Shown: positions 46,840-57,574 of the stretch, one piece after another
How positions within the stretch are numbered: position 1 is the first letter of the stretch
Layout: every line of letters begins with the position of its first letter
Source: Hetaerina americana
Lineage: Eukaryota > Arthropoda > Insecta > Odonata > Calopterygidae
DNA length: 64,000 nucleotides
Direction: 5' to 3'
Assembly (NCBI GenBank): GCA_022747635.1
Contig: JAKTNV010000178.1
Location: 334,001-398,000 of the forward strand
Made by a program: the position numbers and the translations under genes
The notes under the pieces: model-generated
Database searches by the model: none
The model's input: the letters and a program-made list of their open reading frames with translations, nothing else
What the model was told of the DNA's origin: nothing

Positions 46840-47060
46840 GCAAAATTACTATCTCCCAGAATTCCATCCAAAATGCCTATTTTTCCTCCCTCTACTACAC
46901 TTTTCAAGCATGATCTCCTCTATTACGCACCTTATTACATACCAGCATCTCTTGCATCCAATTGCCCAACCTGATTCGTATTTCTCCCAACTCATTTTCT
47001 TAGACAATCTTTCTTTTGTACAATGCCAGAAATAATTTTTTAAATAAAAAAACATCGTAA
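46840..47060 (-). mobile_element. RTE-like LINE C-terminal fragment
   Basis: Minus strand: 'NRFLxSG'-poor but with 'LLEKCSRG' and 'GILDGIL' pieces; the 68-codon frame 47055-46849 includes 'KERLSKKMSWEKYESGWAIG' and 'EEIMLEKCSRGRKNRHFGWN', whose shifted reading gives the 'W(I/L)GHVLR..LLKxVxEG' and 'xGILDG' blocks of this LINE group. Identification is moderate. Confidence 0.5.
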
Positions 47061-47064
47061 ATCG

Positions 47065-48685
47065 TCCAAAAAATGAAAACTCATAGAAATATTGTCATTT
47101 TATTTCGAGGAAATGAAGAAAAACCGTTGACATTATACGAAGCAATGTATTATTATACATATATTGTTCAATCACTTTCGATACCTTAAGCGAATATAAA
47201 ATATATTTTTGAAGTTGATTATATAATAAACACAAGTGAGAATCCTTCGAAACCACCTGAAGTTCAAATATGGACACAGTTATCGTAAAGTATATGGGGT
47301 TAAATATAATATGGACACATTTATCGTAAAGTGTATGGAGTGAAATACAAACAATTGATAGTAAATGAAACCCATATGGTACTGAAACATTCAGTAATAT
47401 GTTAATTCCACAAAGGATATCATCGCGTGGACCGATTCATCAGACTTGGCTATGGGTTGAACCGAGAAACACCCGCCAAGCGACTTCAGTCGAGCCATTA
47501 ATTTTCCGCCATTTTAGGTCGCAAATGAACTCAATAGAGCCAAAGGTAATGGGCAGTTAATGGCTTTAAGCAGAGCATGAAAAAACGAATAAGAACCAGA
47601 CGGGGGAGTAAATATTATGGAAATCGCTATGCGCGTACTACCCGAACCAAGGCCGATCGCTTTCGCTGCGAATTCACCTTCCCCACCCCACCCCCCATTC
47701 CCCCCTTACCCCCCATTCCGCCTCCCAGTCCCATTAAAGGAGAGCGGGGTCACAATACCACGTCACTTCCGTCAAACGAAAATGTTCCAAATAGAAGAAT
47801 TGAGTCTTTGCTTGCTCCCTCGATTTCAACTGTTGGACAAGGGGGCATATGCGACTGAACCCCTCCATTCCCCGAATTCCACAGTAATTATGGCGATGAC
47901 AAGAGATCTTTTGATACTAAATAGCAAACTAGAAGAAGAAAATAATATATTACAATAATTTAAATCATCGGTCTGTTTCCGAAGATCATTCCTCCGATTC
48001 ACCCTATACAATTTTATGTTTGGTTTGGCCTAGCTCTCACACCAATTTTTCTATCGTCATTGGTGTCCATTCCTACATTATTACCAAGGAAAGTTCAAAG
48101 AACTTCCCGCATCTTTACTGCCATTTAATACATTTCAGACCAATGAAAAAAATCAATTTGGAGTGAAAAAAAACAGGAGGCTTGATTTTACTCCGAAAAA
48201 AATTGTAATAAGACCATTCTCGAATTTTATAATTACAGAAAACACATGACTGATCCGTTGAAGAAATACATTCTTACCGAAAATATCGTGTAAGTTAATA
48301 AAAACACTGAGCCATTGTAAATTATAAGTACTTAATTCTGTTTTGCATAGAAGGAATTATATTTGTTGAAGAAGCGCGAAATGTTTTAATATATTATTAT
48401 TTCTTTCTACGTTCTCGCTAAATATGATCTCCATCAATCTTCAACGCCCATGTCAGGTGTATCAATCTTCATCGGTCATCTTCAACTTTTTCATGTCAGG
48501 TGTAAATCTTACTCTTTTGGTTTTCCGTTACAGTCACTGATAAAAGGTGGGCTTTCGCGATTTTTTTGAGCGAATGTAACCGACCTGCTTTGGTCGAGGT
48601 TTTCGCCCGCTTGTTCTTCATTTTTCTAAAAAAATATATATTCACCCCACCTATCAGTCAACCCCTCCCAGTCCTCATTATTTAC
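47065..48685. other. Mostly unassigned DNA
   Basis: Holds the 41-bp tandem duplication at 47267-47348 and a pyrimidine-rich CCCC tract at about 47683-47735. Frames of 93 and 113 codons at 47577-47958 overlap; the first has a Pro-rich run from that tract and no domain. Confidence 0.5.
47267..47348. repeat. 41-bp tandem duplication, two units
   Basis: Units 47267-47307 and 47308-47348 begin 'aatatggacaca' and contain 'ttatcgtaaagt.tatggg/ag'; they differ at a few sites. Confidence 0.85.
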
Positions 48686-48689
48686 CCGC

Positions 48690-49410
48690 TTTAATGTATC
48701 TGTCACTGTCTATTACATGGTCAACATCACCTTCAGAATTCCAACCCGAAGATTGGTTTACTGCAGCCCTCCATTTCCCTCCCTTCACAGTTAACTCCCT
48801 CGCCCCTTTCTTGATTTATACCATACTTCAAAGTCTTGGCTGGTCAACTTCTCCGGTGTTCCATGTCTTTGATCCGTAGAGTGCCATGGTCCATACGAAC
48901 GTTTTGAAGAACTGCTTCCGTGTTTGCGACCTTAGGTTCTCTACCACAGTATTGGTCTCTTCTCCATGAACCCTTTCTCAGCTAAAGCTATTCTACGCTT
49001 GGTGTCGGTCGAACTTCGTCCGTTCCAGGTTACGTATACTGCTGCCCGGGTAGAGGAAGGATTTCACTTGCTTACATTTCACTCCTCGAATTGTGACATC
49101 TGCAATCCGCTTTTATCTTCCACACACAAGGATTTTCTTATTGACACACGTTTTATATTCCCGAAGTATTTGGTCCAAAGTATTCAGAGTTGCTTTGCAG
49201 GTCATCTCTCGTTTCAGCAATTACTGGGATGTCATCAGCGAACCGGAGCTTGTTAATTTCTTCGCCGTCCACTTTGGCTCCTTGATATAAAATTCTCGTT
49301 TATTTTATTGCCACATCTACAGATATTCGTTGAATAGTGATGGTGAGAGGCTACATGCTAGTCGAACTCCTTTGTTCACTTCACTACATGGTAGAAAACT
49401 ATAAATCTTT
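48690..49410 (-). mobile_element. RTE-like LINE family A with intact RT box, internally deleted
   Basis: Minus strand: 'KVDGEEINKLRFADDIPVIA' (about 49216-49275) with the RT catalytic FADD box intact at 49231-49242, then 'ETRDDLQ', the 'VCGR'-like region, 'RTKRRIALAEKGFMEKRP'-like block (about 48960-49000), 'REVDQPRL' (about 48840-48870), and the 3' end block that corresponds to 29065-29110. Between the last two (about 48800-48830) the usual C-terminal blocks are absent, so this copy has an internal deletion. Frameshifts are present. Plus frames at 48694-48879, 48966-49256 and 49093-49290 are antisense. Confidence 0.75.
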
Positions 49411-49414
49411 TTGA

Positions 49415-49825
49415 ATTCTGAGATAAAAGAAACCGTCAAAAGAATGGTTTCTAATCAATCTATTAAGGCACGTATTTTAAGCAGGCACTTGGTTACCCAA
49501 CAAGTAGTTGATGTCGCACGCTTCTGACATCAAACATAACAACGAAGTATCCCTGTTCATAAAAAAACACACGAGTTTGTTGGGCTATCTATCTCAGATT
49601 AAGAAACTAGTGTAGGCTCTCAGCCCAGAGAGCATGGTCTCATGTTGTGGTGACACTTTCCATTTAATCATTAAACATTTTTTTAATCTTATCTATAGGA
49701 CGAGCGATATCAAGAATAAAAATGTTGCACAACCGTCAGCAGAGAAGGCATTCCGTCGCTAACGCCCGCTAAAAAAAATAAATAAGACGGATGGTAAACA
49801 AATGAAGAGCAAACAGCGCGACGTG
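49415..49825. other. Unassigned DNA
   Basis: No motif or repeat recognised. Confidence 0.5.
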
Positions 49826-49829
49826 TCGT

Positions 49830-50420
49830 GTCGAAAATGAATTCCCACCTACTTATTTCACCGGGACGCGCATACATTTATTATCACGAGCGCCCCTAAC
49901 ACAGCGGCCGCCCAACAATAGGACGGCCATCACCGCGCTACCAACAATGACGCGATTCCGGGCACCGCCGCCACCAACACTGCGCGGGTTTGGCGCTCCT
50001 CATTTGAGTTGCAAATTCGCGCGCCCACGATCGCCGCGAATGACATTCCCGTGATATGACGCCACGTGAGAATTAGAATTCAATGGGCTCCGTTTTCGGA
50101 CGAGACAGCATCACCTGTGTGTGTGTCCCCCATCGCCGCCCGCCTGTGTCCCAGACTGGAATGGGGGAGAGGGGAGAGAAGGACGGGCGGGAAAGGATGG
50201 AGACAGGGGCGGGAAACGAGGATAATTTCCCCTTCTCACCAACCCCCAAAGGAGGGACGACCCACCTGCTCAACCGGCTGTCTGCCCCCACCCCAAACCT
50301 AACTCCTCCCAACCCCCGAACGAGATTTAATCATGCGGCGCGGTCCCAAGGGTGGTGGCATCACTTAAATCGGACTACTAGCATCGATACGTCCAAAGTT
50401 CCGTGAGAGTAACGTTGACC
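49830..50420. other. CpG-rich tract
   Basis: CpG-dense at 49850-50070, with several 'cgcg' and 'gccgc' words, then GC-rich and purine/pyrimidine-biased to 50420. A short (GT) run is at about 50115-50126. Overlapping frames of 78, 79 and 107 codons have no domain. One of the clearest CpG-island-like tracts here; function unknown. Confidence 0.4.
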
Positions 50421-50499
50421 CCGTAGGTGCCTCTACCCCTTCCCATTGTACTAAGGGACTAAAGATGTGAGATTGTGACGTTCTGTACTAGCTAACTTC

Positions 50500-51030
50500 G
50501 GGGTGTGTTCAGAAAGTAGCGGGTAAATAGTAACTTCGCACAGTGCAACCATGCGTTCTAGCCACGAGGTCAAAAGATCAATAGAGAGTACTCCTTTCTA
50601 AGTTCAACGCCCTTTGCGTGAAGCAATACAAAAAACACCCGTATTTGCGGTGAAAAAATCCATAGCTTTTGCACCATGATAATGCCACTTTGCCTCACTT
50701 CACCGCTTGTTCGTGAATTTTTGGTTTAAAAAAAACACTGCAATGATGTCCCAGCCTCCATATTAGCCAGACATGGCCCCTTGTGGCTTTTTTCTGTTCC
50801 CAATAATAAAGAGAACCTTAAAAGGCCTCTGTTTTACAAGCATTGATGAAATTAAAAACGCATCACTGGGAGAGTTAAAAGCTATAGTAAAGATCGAATT
50901 CCAGAAGAGTTTTGGGGATTGGAAAAAGCGCTAGCATACGTGGTATAATATCTAATGAGAGCACTTTGAAGAAGATAACATTGTTATAGACGAATAAATA
51001 AAATTCTTTCCAAAAACTCAAGCTCTCGTT
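50500..51030 (+). pseudogene. Mariner transposase C-terminal half, decayed
   Basis: A terminal-repeat-like sequence 'gtgtgttcagaaagtagcgg' is at 50503-50522. From about 50670 the plus strand reads, in changing frames, 'HHDNATLPHFTA' (second catalytic aspartate in the 'HHDNA' block), 'LARHGPLWLF' (the decayed 'YSPDLAPCDFFLF' block; the aspartate here is shifted out of frame), 'LKRxLFYKH', then 'IKNASLGELKAI', 'EFQKSFGDWKKR' (about 50890-50930). The N-terminal DNA-binding half and first catalytic aspartate are missing. A matching right-hand terminal repeat was not found. Different in sequence from the other mariners here. Confidence 0.75.
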
Positions 51031-51269
51031 GTTAATTTCACACATTCGACACTAAACGGTCGAATTCGTCAATCTATACCTCTTTCCGAGTAATTAGAAG
51101 CCAACCGCACCTTGGACCACGATAAATCTTTTGCTGTCACCGTCTTACGATTGTGGAACTATTTAGCCGTGAAATTAAACAAAAAAGTAAATATTTAAAA
51201 ATAATCCACCAAACATAAGATAATGCTAAAAGGTGATCTCAACTTTTTAAATGGCATGCCGACATGAAA

Positions 51270-51740
51270 AACAAGAAACAACTACTGGGGGCAAGCAGTA
51301 CCAGGATAGGCATAAGAAAGGGATTCGTTTTATATCCAGTCTCTTTTTTCTACAGATATGAAATTTGGTAGATAGGAAGGAGCATCTGAACAAATGAGAT
51401 CAGAGGCGATGTAAATGTGATACTGTGGAAAAAAAAGATGAAAATAAAATCCATAGTACTCCGTAGAGTGGGTGAAGATGAGAGAAATACTTGGAGGACA
51501 CTCAAAAGATGAAGATGAAACTTGAATGGACATATTCTTAGGCAAAAAAGCTACATGGGGACCACAATTGAAGGAAATGTAGTTCAAATATTGGAATCCG
51601 ATGATGGAAAATTCCGCTTGGTAGAGCTATGAGGGAATGAAGCCGATGGCAGACAATTGGAGACACTTGGAGGTTACAGGATACTTAGGAGAGCTTCAAC
51701 ATACCAATCCTCAAGGTTGATAACCCGTGATGACGATGAT
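51270..51740 (+). mobile_element. RTE-like LINE with internal deletion, 3' end complete
   Basis: 'TRIGIRKGFVLYPVSFFYRYEIW' in pieces (about 51309-51375) is the RT block normally written 'KGVRQGCVLSPLLFN'. About 50 bases later the sequence is already in the C-terminal part: 'VLRRVGEDERNTWRTLKRRR' (about 51458-51520), 'NLNGHILRQ', 'TTIEGNVV', so the catalytic box and thumb are deleted. The 3' end has 'RRASTYQSS' and 'TRDDDD' (51690-51740), the latter from the tail 'cgtgatgacgatgatta', as at 58609-58625. The 85-codon minus frame is antisense. Confidence 0.7.
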
Positions 51741-51744
51741 TAAA

Positions 51745-52315
51745 AAAACAACTTGCCCTTTAATACAATTCCCATATTTATGGACTGTACCATTTTACGA
51801 TTATTACTTCGAAAATGTAACTACACTTATGTTTCAAGAGATCGATTTAATTCCCTGATTAAAATATGAGATAATTAATGTGAACGTGAGTATTGGAACT
51901 GGAAAAGATTGAAAAACCGAGATTTGAATACTATAACCTTCAGCGGCCACCTGGGTCCTCCCCTCCCGACACGCTACTTCCACTCAATCTAAGCAGGAAA
52001 AAATCATCTGCTCGAGCTACCCTCTTCCCACCTCCACAACCTGCATTCCTCCCTATCAGCCCACCAGCTGGCAATTCCGGCGTTTTTTATAGAATTTATG
52101 CAAACATCGATTTTGAAAGTGAAATTAGGGGCTGCAAATGGAATTCGAAGACATGAATGCGTGCCACTACAGTCATCGTCAATGTTTAACGGCCTCTGGA
52201 AGCCTCTCTCCTAAACCGTTGTCTGACAACTTCTAAATACCTCTTATTATGCTCTATTCCCCGGAATAGCCTCCATTCGTCCCATCTCACTTATTAATGC
52301 TCTTCTTCTATTCTT
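51745..52315. other. Unassigned DNA
   Basis: The 87-codon plus frame at 51893-52156 has no known motif. Nothing else recognised. Confidence 0.5.
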
Positions 52316-52319
52316 TTTT

Positions 52320-53030
52320 TTTAACCAGTGTGATGATTATGGAATGAGAATCAATGCAAACAAAACAAGAGTTGTGAGGTTTTCGAGAAATATTAATCCT
52401 AAGAACAATACAGGGCAACACCTAGAGTGGTTGGAACAGTTCCCTTATTCGGTGTTGTTCTAGATAGTAAAAGAAATAGGAACCACATAAAAAGAGTTGC
52501 GTTCGGCAATGAAGTTTTCAAAAGGAGGAAATTGACGACAGGGACGTTGAGTATTGATGTTCAGAAAATATTAGCTCAAACTTTGATTTGGAACGTGGTT
52601 TTACACGACGTGGAAACAAGACTTTTGAAACAAGTGTGGATATGAGGCGTTTGAAATGTGATAATGGAGAAGGATGGAAAAGGTAGAAAGAACGTATAAA
52701 TATTAGGCAATTTGGGGGGGGGGGAAGAAAGAGGATTATTGGGATAAATCCAAAGCAGACATGAAAGTTGAATGCAGTACATTTTAATTGGGGCAGGGAT
52801 GATGAAATCTGTGATATCGAAGAAAGAACGTTAGACAGGCGAAAAAGGGGGAGGAAAAGTATCGACATGTCGGATGGAATGAAGGGAGGAAGGAAGCATG
52901 TGGAAGTGAAACACAATTTAATGTAGTGTGGGGTGTCAGAGTACCTTGTTTGCTAAGACATGTAGCAACGATCAGTCTGTGTCCATTTTCACCTACCTTA
53001 AACGGAAGACTACTGATGACAATAAATCAG
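52320..53030 (+). mobile_element. RTE-like LINE, C-terminal region and 3' end
   Basis: Plus strand: 'DDYGMRINANKTRVVRFSRN' (about 52331-52390), the block just after the RT catalytic box; 'VVLDSKRNRNH' and 'RVAFGNEVFKRRKLTT' (52460-52540, the 'IxRxAxAKxAFxKK' block); 'ILAQTLIWNVVLHDVETRLL' (52568-52630); then 'MEKDGKGR' and further blocks to 'GMKGGRKHVEVK' (about 52877-52912). Ends with the 3' tail 'cctaccttaaacggaagac' (about 52994-53012) shared with 24890-24910. A G run sits at 52713-52722. The 132-codon minus frame is antisense. Confidence 0.75.
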
Positions 53031-53034
53031 GATA

Positions 53035-53800
53035 ACCGACCCTCCCGCGTATCACAACATAACGATTTTTGTCTTTTTCATTTGTAATCTCCTGACTTCC
53101 ACATGACACTTAATGACATTTAGTTCTTCCTACAAAATCTTCACCTTTATTCATAGTTCGTGAAAAAAACCTCAATGATAAACTTTTAAAATTGTCAGGA
53201 AATGCATAGGTATTCATCCAAAATGTACAGTAATTGAAACGAACTTAAAAATAACAGAACAGAACTCTTTCAGCGACAAATAGCTTCTAATGATTGTGAA
53301 TGAAAAACTTGTATCAAGCGTTTGAAAACGAGTTATATTTAACACCTTCCATACCATTTAAAATCAAGTACATTAGAAGGAAATTTGATTGATTTCTTAC
53401 TGCCCCTTATTCTATAAAAATGTAGACAAACTATTTCGCACGCATGCATAATGCCCTCTGCTCTAAGTCTACAACAGTAAGGCCTAACTCAAGCAATTAC
53501 TGTCGCCGATTGGGACTGCCGACAATTGGGCGAGATAACAGTCAAATATTTTCCCTGAGCACGTAGTCACGTCGTGACGCCGCAACATCAGTATTGTCGA
53601 GGTTTGCCAATTACGAGTTCTCCACGAATAAAACCCCGTCTCTTGATTTGAACGTAGATTTCGTTCCGCAAATGGCGGTCATCCAAGATCAATTGTTGAT
53701 TGAACGAATGTGATTATGATAATTACTGTCGGCGAATAATAGCTAATCTGGTGATTGTCAATCGAGGAAATGGATGGAGGAATCGGACCCATAATACATA
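53035..53800. other. Unassigned DNA
   Basis: No motif or repeat recognised. Confidence 0.5.
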
Positions 53801-53804
53801 ATAA

Positions 53805-53990
53805 TGATAGGATAGCTATTCGGGGAAGCTTGCAAGACAGAGCGTTTGCCTCTCAACCGAAATGTCGCACGGTTCGAGTCCAGCCTCGAAAAAAGATTAC
53901 GTGAAAGTCTCGCTGGCTAAGATTCCGAAGGAACTAAATGATGTGGGGAGGTTAACAGTCAATGAGTAGTGCACAATTGAGAAAAATGAA
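53805..53990 (+). mobile_element. tRNA-derived repeat, unclassified
   Basis: 'aagcttgcaagacagagcg' (about 53826-53844, A-box-like) and 'cacggttcgagtccagcc' (about 53868-53885, B box) at tRNA-like spacing, followed by a non-tRNA body. No second copy of the body was recognised, and the acceptor ends do not pair, so it is probably a diverged SINE and not a tRNA gene. Confidence 0.45.
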
Positions 53991-54199
53991 ATATTCAAGA
54001 GACACTATTTCAAATTTGTTATTTTGCAACGAATGCACCACGTCGTTAGCTTCCTTAATGCCAGTAGCTACAAAGTTACTTCAGGCACCCAGTGCGAAGC
54101 TAACCTTTACCGTTCTGGTTTTAATATTACTTCAGGTATAAAAAGAAGTAATGAGTGGGCACCAGATTGGGGTGGCCAGAGTGTTAACAAGCTCGTCGA

Positions 54200-55195
54200 C
54201 TGATTCGAATAATTTATGTAGCCTGCAAGCCACCGCTAGGGTGTGTGGCTGGGGGTGAATACACACCAGAATAGTTTTACCCAAACATGACACTACCGCG
54301 GTAAGGCAATGCTATTATCATCCCATATCGTTCGTGAAAGAAATGACATCTTAAATCTATCTGTTCTACACTTCACCTCTCTAATTTTACAAGCATGAAC
54401 TCTCCTACCGTAGTACGATGGGGATAATAATACATTTTCAACATCACTACTTAACAGACCTCCTTCCAATTTATGCAAGAGCTTCAATCTGTAATATAAC
54501 CTTCGCTCCGTGATTGATTCCCAGCCTAGCTGCTCTAATAATTTGGATATGCTACTAAGTTTATCAAAACAACGTTTTAAAAATATTGCTCATTTTGCAA
54601 ACTGCTGGTTACTCTTTCGCCTTCATTTTTGAGTGAATTAACAGTTGAATTATTTCCCTAAACTTCTCTGACGTATAGTATGACCAAAAGGCTTTTGGAT
54701 TCTCTTTCCAATTTTCCGCGAACCTATTCCTTTTGAATTCACTTAATACTCTCCGTAATTCATTCTTGGCATTCGTCCTAGATATCTTGTAAACATTAGT
54801 GTAAACATATCATTATTTTTGTCGCTGGAGAATTCATCCCTAATATTTTTCATTTTGGCATGACATAGCCTTTGACGTCGCAATGCCTTTCTAACATCCG
54901 CGTTGCACCATCTATGTTCCATATTATCCTTTATAAATTTGATGGGAATGAACTTGCTGACTGCTGAACGCGTGATCTCAAGAAAGTGATTCCACCCATC
55001 CTCAATATTTCGGCGATTTTTATCTTTCTTAAAACTTGCAAATTGATACTGAAGCACGCACTTCATTGTAGTCCCTTTCTTTAAACAAGTAAATTTTCCT
55101 GTTAGGCTTAGGTTCCCGCATAGATGCTTATGAGTTGACTTGATATGATTTTTCTCAAGTAGCCAAAAGGGGAACTTGATATAAAAAAGTACCAA
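54200..55195 (-). pseudogene. CR1-like LINE with the RT core deleted
   Basis: The 150-codon frame 55195-54743 contains, near 'EDGWNHFLEITRSAVSKFIP' and 'HRWCNADVRKALRRQRL', the linker between endonuclease and RT of CR1-type ORF2 proteins. In a shifted frame 'EFKRNRFAENWKENPKAFWS' follows (about 54680-54740), then 'KFREIIQLL'. At about 54590 the sequence passes directly to the C-terminal end: 'LEQLGWESITERRLYYRLKL' (about 54480-54540), then 'LHKLEGGLLSSDVENVLLSP', 'CRTDRFKMSFLSRTIWD', stop at 54293. The whole RT catalytic domain, including its aspartates, is therefore missing. The 3' end has the shared motif at 54224-54260. Confidence 0.85.
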
Positions 55196-55199
55196 ATAT

Positions 55200-55535
55200 A
55201 CTAGAAATATGGTGATGCCAAAGAATGATGGAAGATCAGCAGGACAGGTCGAGTGACCAACAAAGAGGTCCCGCGAAGATAGGGCGAAGATAGAAGTGTA
55301 ATGATGGATCGATTAGAGAACAGCTGATGAAGACGGTAGTCGAAGGAAAAGTGAAAGGGAGGAAGTAGAGATGAAAACCCTCAAATTTAGATACATGGGA
55401 GAGATAATGACAATACGCCAAATAGAAGAAATATGGGGACATTAGTAGGCTAGTCGATAGAAGAATTGAGCGGAAAGTTGGGGTGGCCAATCAGACTTGG
55501 GATTGACGAATCGTGACGATGACCAAATTCAAAAT
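55200..55535 (+). mobile_element. RTE-like LINE 3' end fragment
   Basis: Plus strand, broken frames: 'QLMKTVVEGKVKGRK' (about 55321-55365, the 'xxIxEGKxxGKRxRGR' block), then 'NLDTWER', and a 3' end 'ttgggattgacgaatcgtgacgatgacc' in the 55496-55524 part, a TGACGATGA-type tail. It abuts the 5' end of the minus-strand CR1-like copy. The 84-codon minus frame is antisense. Confidence 0.55.
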
Positions 55536-55539
55536 GCTC

Positions 55540-55880
55540 CAACAATCCGGGTGAGAAGAAATTATTACAGAACTCTACGAAAAAAATACTTAGTATATTT
55601 TGTAAGAATAAATTCAACCATTTCAGCTAGAGTATTTTCTGAAAAGCTTTAAGGTAATTCTAGATTTGGTTAATTTGATTAAACCATTTCAACAATTCAT
55701 TTCGCATTCAAGAACACTGAAAAGGTGACGCATATTCTAGCATATATTTAATGTAGCCTTATGGCACCTGTGTGTTTTTAAAAGGCAACCCAGTTATTTT
55801 TTTTGAGTTACACAAAAAAGTTCATTGTTGAGATATCGACCCAAAATAGCAAATATGTAATAAATTATACGAACATCCAG
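55540..55880. other. Unassigned AT-rich DNA
   Basis: Nothing recognised. Confidence 0.5.
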
Positions 55881-55884
55881 AAAA

Positions 55885-56126
55885 CAACGAGAGGTGATGG
55901 TAGAGTTCACCCAGTACTAAGCCCGACGGCGTGTGAATTCACATATCAGGGTAGAGGGGCCAGTTGCTTTCAATGTGCCGGTTATGGTTTCCAAGGAAGA
56001 TCTGGTACCCGAAAAATCACACAGCTTAGGTGGAGCTGCAGGTGCCCAGAGTGCCTTGCCCTGGAATCGAACCTGGGCCCCTCCAGTCAGCATTTCAACG
56101 CTCTTCCCCCTGGACTACCGCGACTC
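55885..56126 (-). mobile_element. SINE family B, near full length, beside (TA)n
   Basis: Minus strand: head 'cgcggtagtccagggggaag' (about 56104-56123) and B box 'caggttcgattccagggc' (about 56060-56077); body 'gcacctgcagctccacc', 'ttcgggtaccagatcttcc' and 'ttggaaaccataaccgg'; then 'ggcccctctaccctgatatg' and 'gtcgggcttagtactgggtg'. The best-preserved family B body in the window. The stem-loop tail is not seen beyond 55885. The 177 and 103-codon plus frames that cross it and the (TA)n tract are not genes. Confidence 0.85.
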
Positions 56127-56129
56127 ACA

Positions 56130-56211
<82 letters not shown>

Positions 56212-56243
56212 TATATATATACACATATATATATATATATATA
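56127..56243. repeat. (TA)n microsatellite
   Basis: About 117 bases of nearly pure TA with a few 'acaca' interruptions (56201-56206, 56221-56225). Directly flanks the SINE head. The Ile-Tyr frames reported across it are artefacts of the repeat. Confidence 0.95.
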
Positions 56244-56377
56244 GAAATATTCGGTAATATGAATACACATTCAAACACGAAATCCCGGCGAACAAATAAT
56301 CATTTAGATGAAAATAAATGCAAGGAAAAGGGATAGGAACATATATAAAGGACGAACACAGTAGAGATGGGGAAGGC

Positions 56378-56408
<31 letters not shown>

Positions 56409-56412
56409 TATG
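56378..56412. repeat. (TA)n microsatellite
   Basis: About 35 bases of TA with one 'tac' interruption, 135 bases after the longer tract. Confidence 0.95.
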
Positions 56413-56419
56413 CTATCCT

Positions 56420-57195
56420 CCGCACCAACCCGATCCTCTCCCGGGGTTTTCCTTCCTCCAAGCCCTTCCCATCTTTGCGACCGAATGGATCCAATCATCA
56501 ATGGCGCGATAATAAAGGCGTTAAGGAGGACCTGGACTCCTTTTGAGATGTCATCGTAAAACTGGGGGTGGATGCCACATACGATTGCGAAATCTCGAAA
56601 GTGCACACGTCCCCTATCCCGCAAGATGCGAGAAGTTGGTCAAGACATCTGCCTGTTTCGTTCGTCGCAGGGAAGATGGATGATTCGTGATTATTCGTTT
56701 GAAGACACCTGGCTCTCCTTATAAAGCTTGATTAAAGAACCGAAACTCGAAGATAATCGACCGACTGACAGCACTCCTTTGGTTCATTGATGACTTCTAT
56801 CCAATTCGCTTCCGACTTTTCAATATTGACGCGTATTAAGACTCCGGCTGGAAATTGCAGTAAATATAATTCAGGGAGTCGCGACTGCCATCGTGAGCTG
56901 ACGGGCGAAATGATCGCTCGCAATCACCTCGAAGAAGCGAATTGGAAGAGCCGCGAATTGAGTCAATCACGACGGTTCTGGCAGTTCATATTGAACCTCT
57001 ACTAATCTCTTGTCGCCCATCATTCGGACATCAAGACAGACTCGTTCAAGTGAACGCTGATGACGACTATGACCACTGAAATACGAACGTGGTGATACAT
57101 CCGTGATTCGCTATTCTAAAAAAAAATTAATGTGTCTTAATTTCAGGACTGAAGCAAGAGTATGTGGTGTTCTATTTATGCAGCATTATCACTTG
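56420..57195. other. Unassigned DNA
   Basis: Moderate CpG content, no repeat of this window, no recognisable domain in the frames of 63 to 106 codons. This is one of the few stretches that might be single-copy. Confidence 0.45.
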
Positions 57196-57199
57196 TGTT

Positions 57200-57565
57200 G
57201 AAAAAAGTGAGGGGGATACAGAAATCCGAATTATAATGGCGAAGAAGGCTGGAAAAAGGGACTAATAACGACAAATCGTACTAGAAAAGACACAGATAAG
57301 CGTTTCTTTCTGTTTTTCAAGGAGTCTAATTTCTAGGAATGTGAGACATGGACGATAGGAGATGCAGAGAAAAGAAAATCGGAACAGATGAAAAAGCGGC
57401 GCTATAAAAGAATGACCAAAAGAAAATTAATGGGTTGGGTGGCAAATGAAAAAGTAATTGAAATAGAGGGCGAAGAGACGAACCTGTGGAGCACATTTAT
57501 TAGAAATTGGGTGAGCTGATTGGGAGCATACTGGGTCGCGATGGTACACTGATGATCAAAACGTG
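57200..57565 (+). mobile_element. RTE-like LINE C-terminal fragment
   Basis: Plus strand: 'ECETWTIGDAEKRKSEQMKK' (about 57338-57397), then 'RRYKRMTKRKLMGWVANEKV' (about 57395-57455) and 'EETNLWSTFIRNW' (about 57473-57512), a continuous frame with the 'CETWTI', 'RRMxKxxWxxxVxNExV' block order. The 3' end is absent; it is followed at 57570 by a CR1-like copy. Confidence 0.75.
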
Positions 57566-57574
57566 GAAAATAGT

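Noticed and set aside
52518..52916. 132-codon minus-strand frame
   Set aside because: Antisense to the plus-strand LINE at 52320-53030.
54743..55195. 150-codon minus-strand frame as a host gene
   Set aside because: The sequence matches the linker before RT of CR1-type LINEs and continues, frameshifted, into a CR1 C-terminus.
55803..56336. 177-codon plus-strand frame
   Set aside because: It crosses a minus-strand SINE and then a (TA)n tract that codes Ile-Tyr repeats; no conserved domain.
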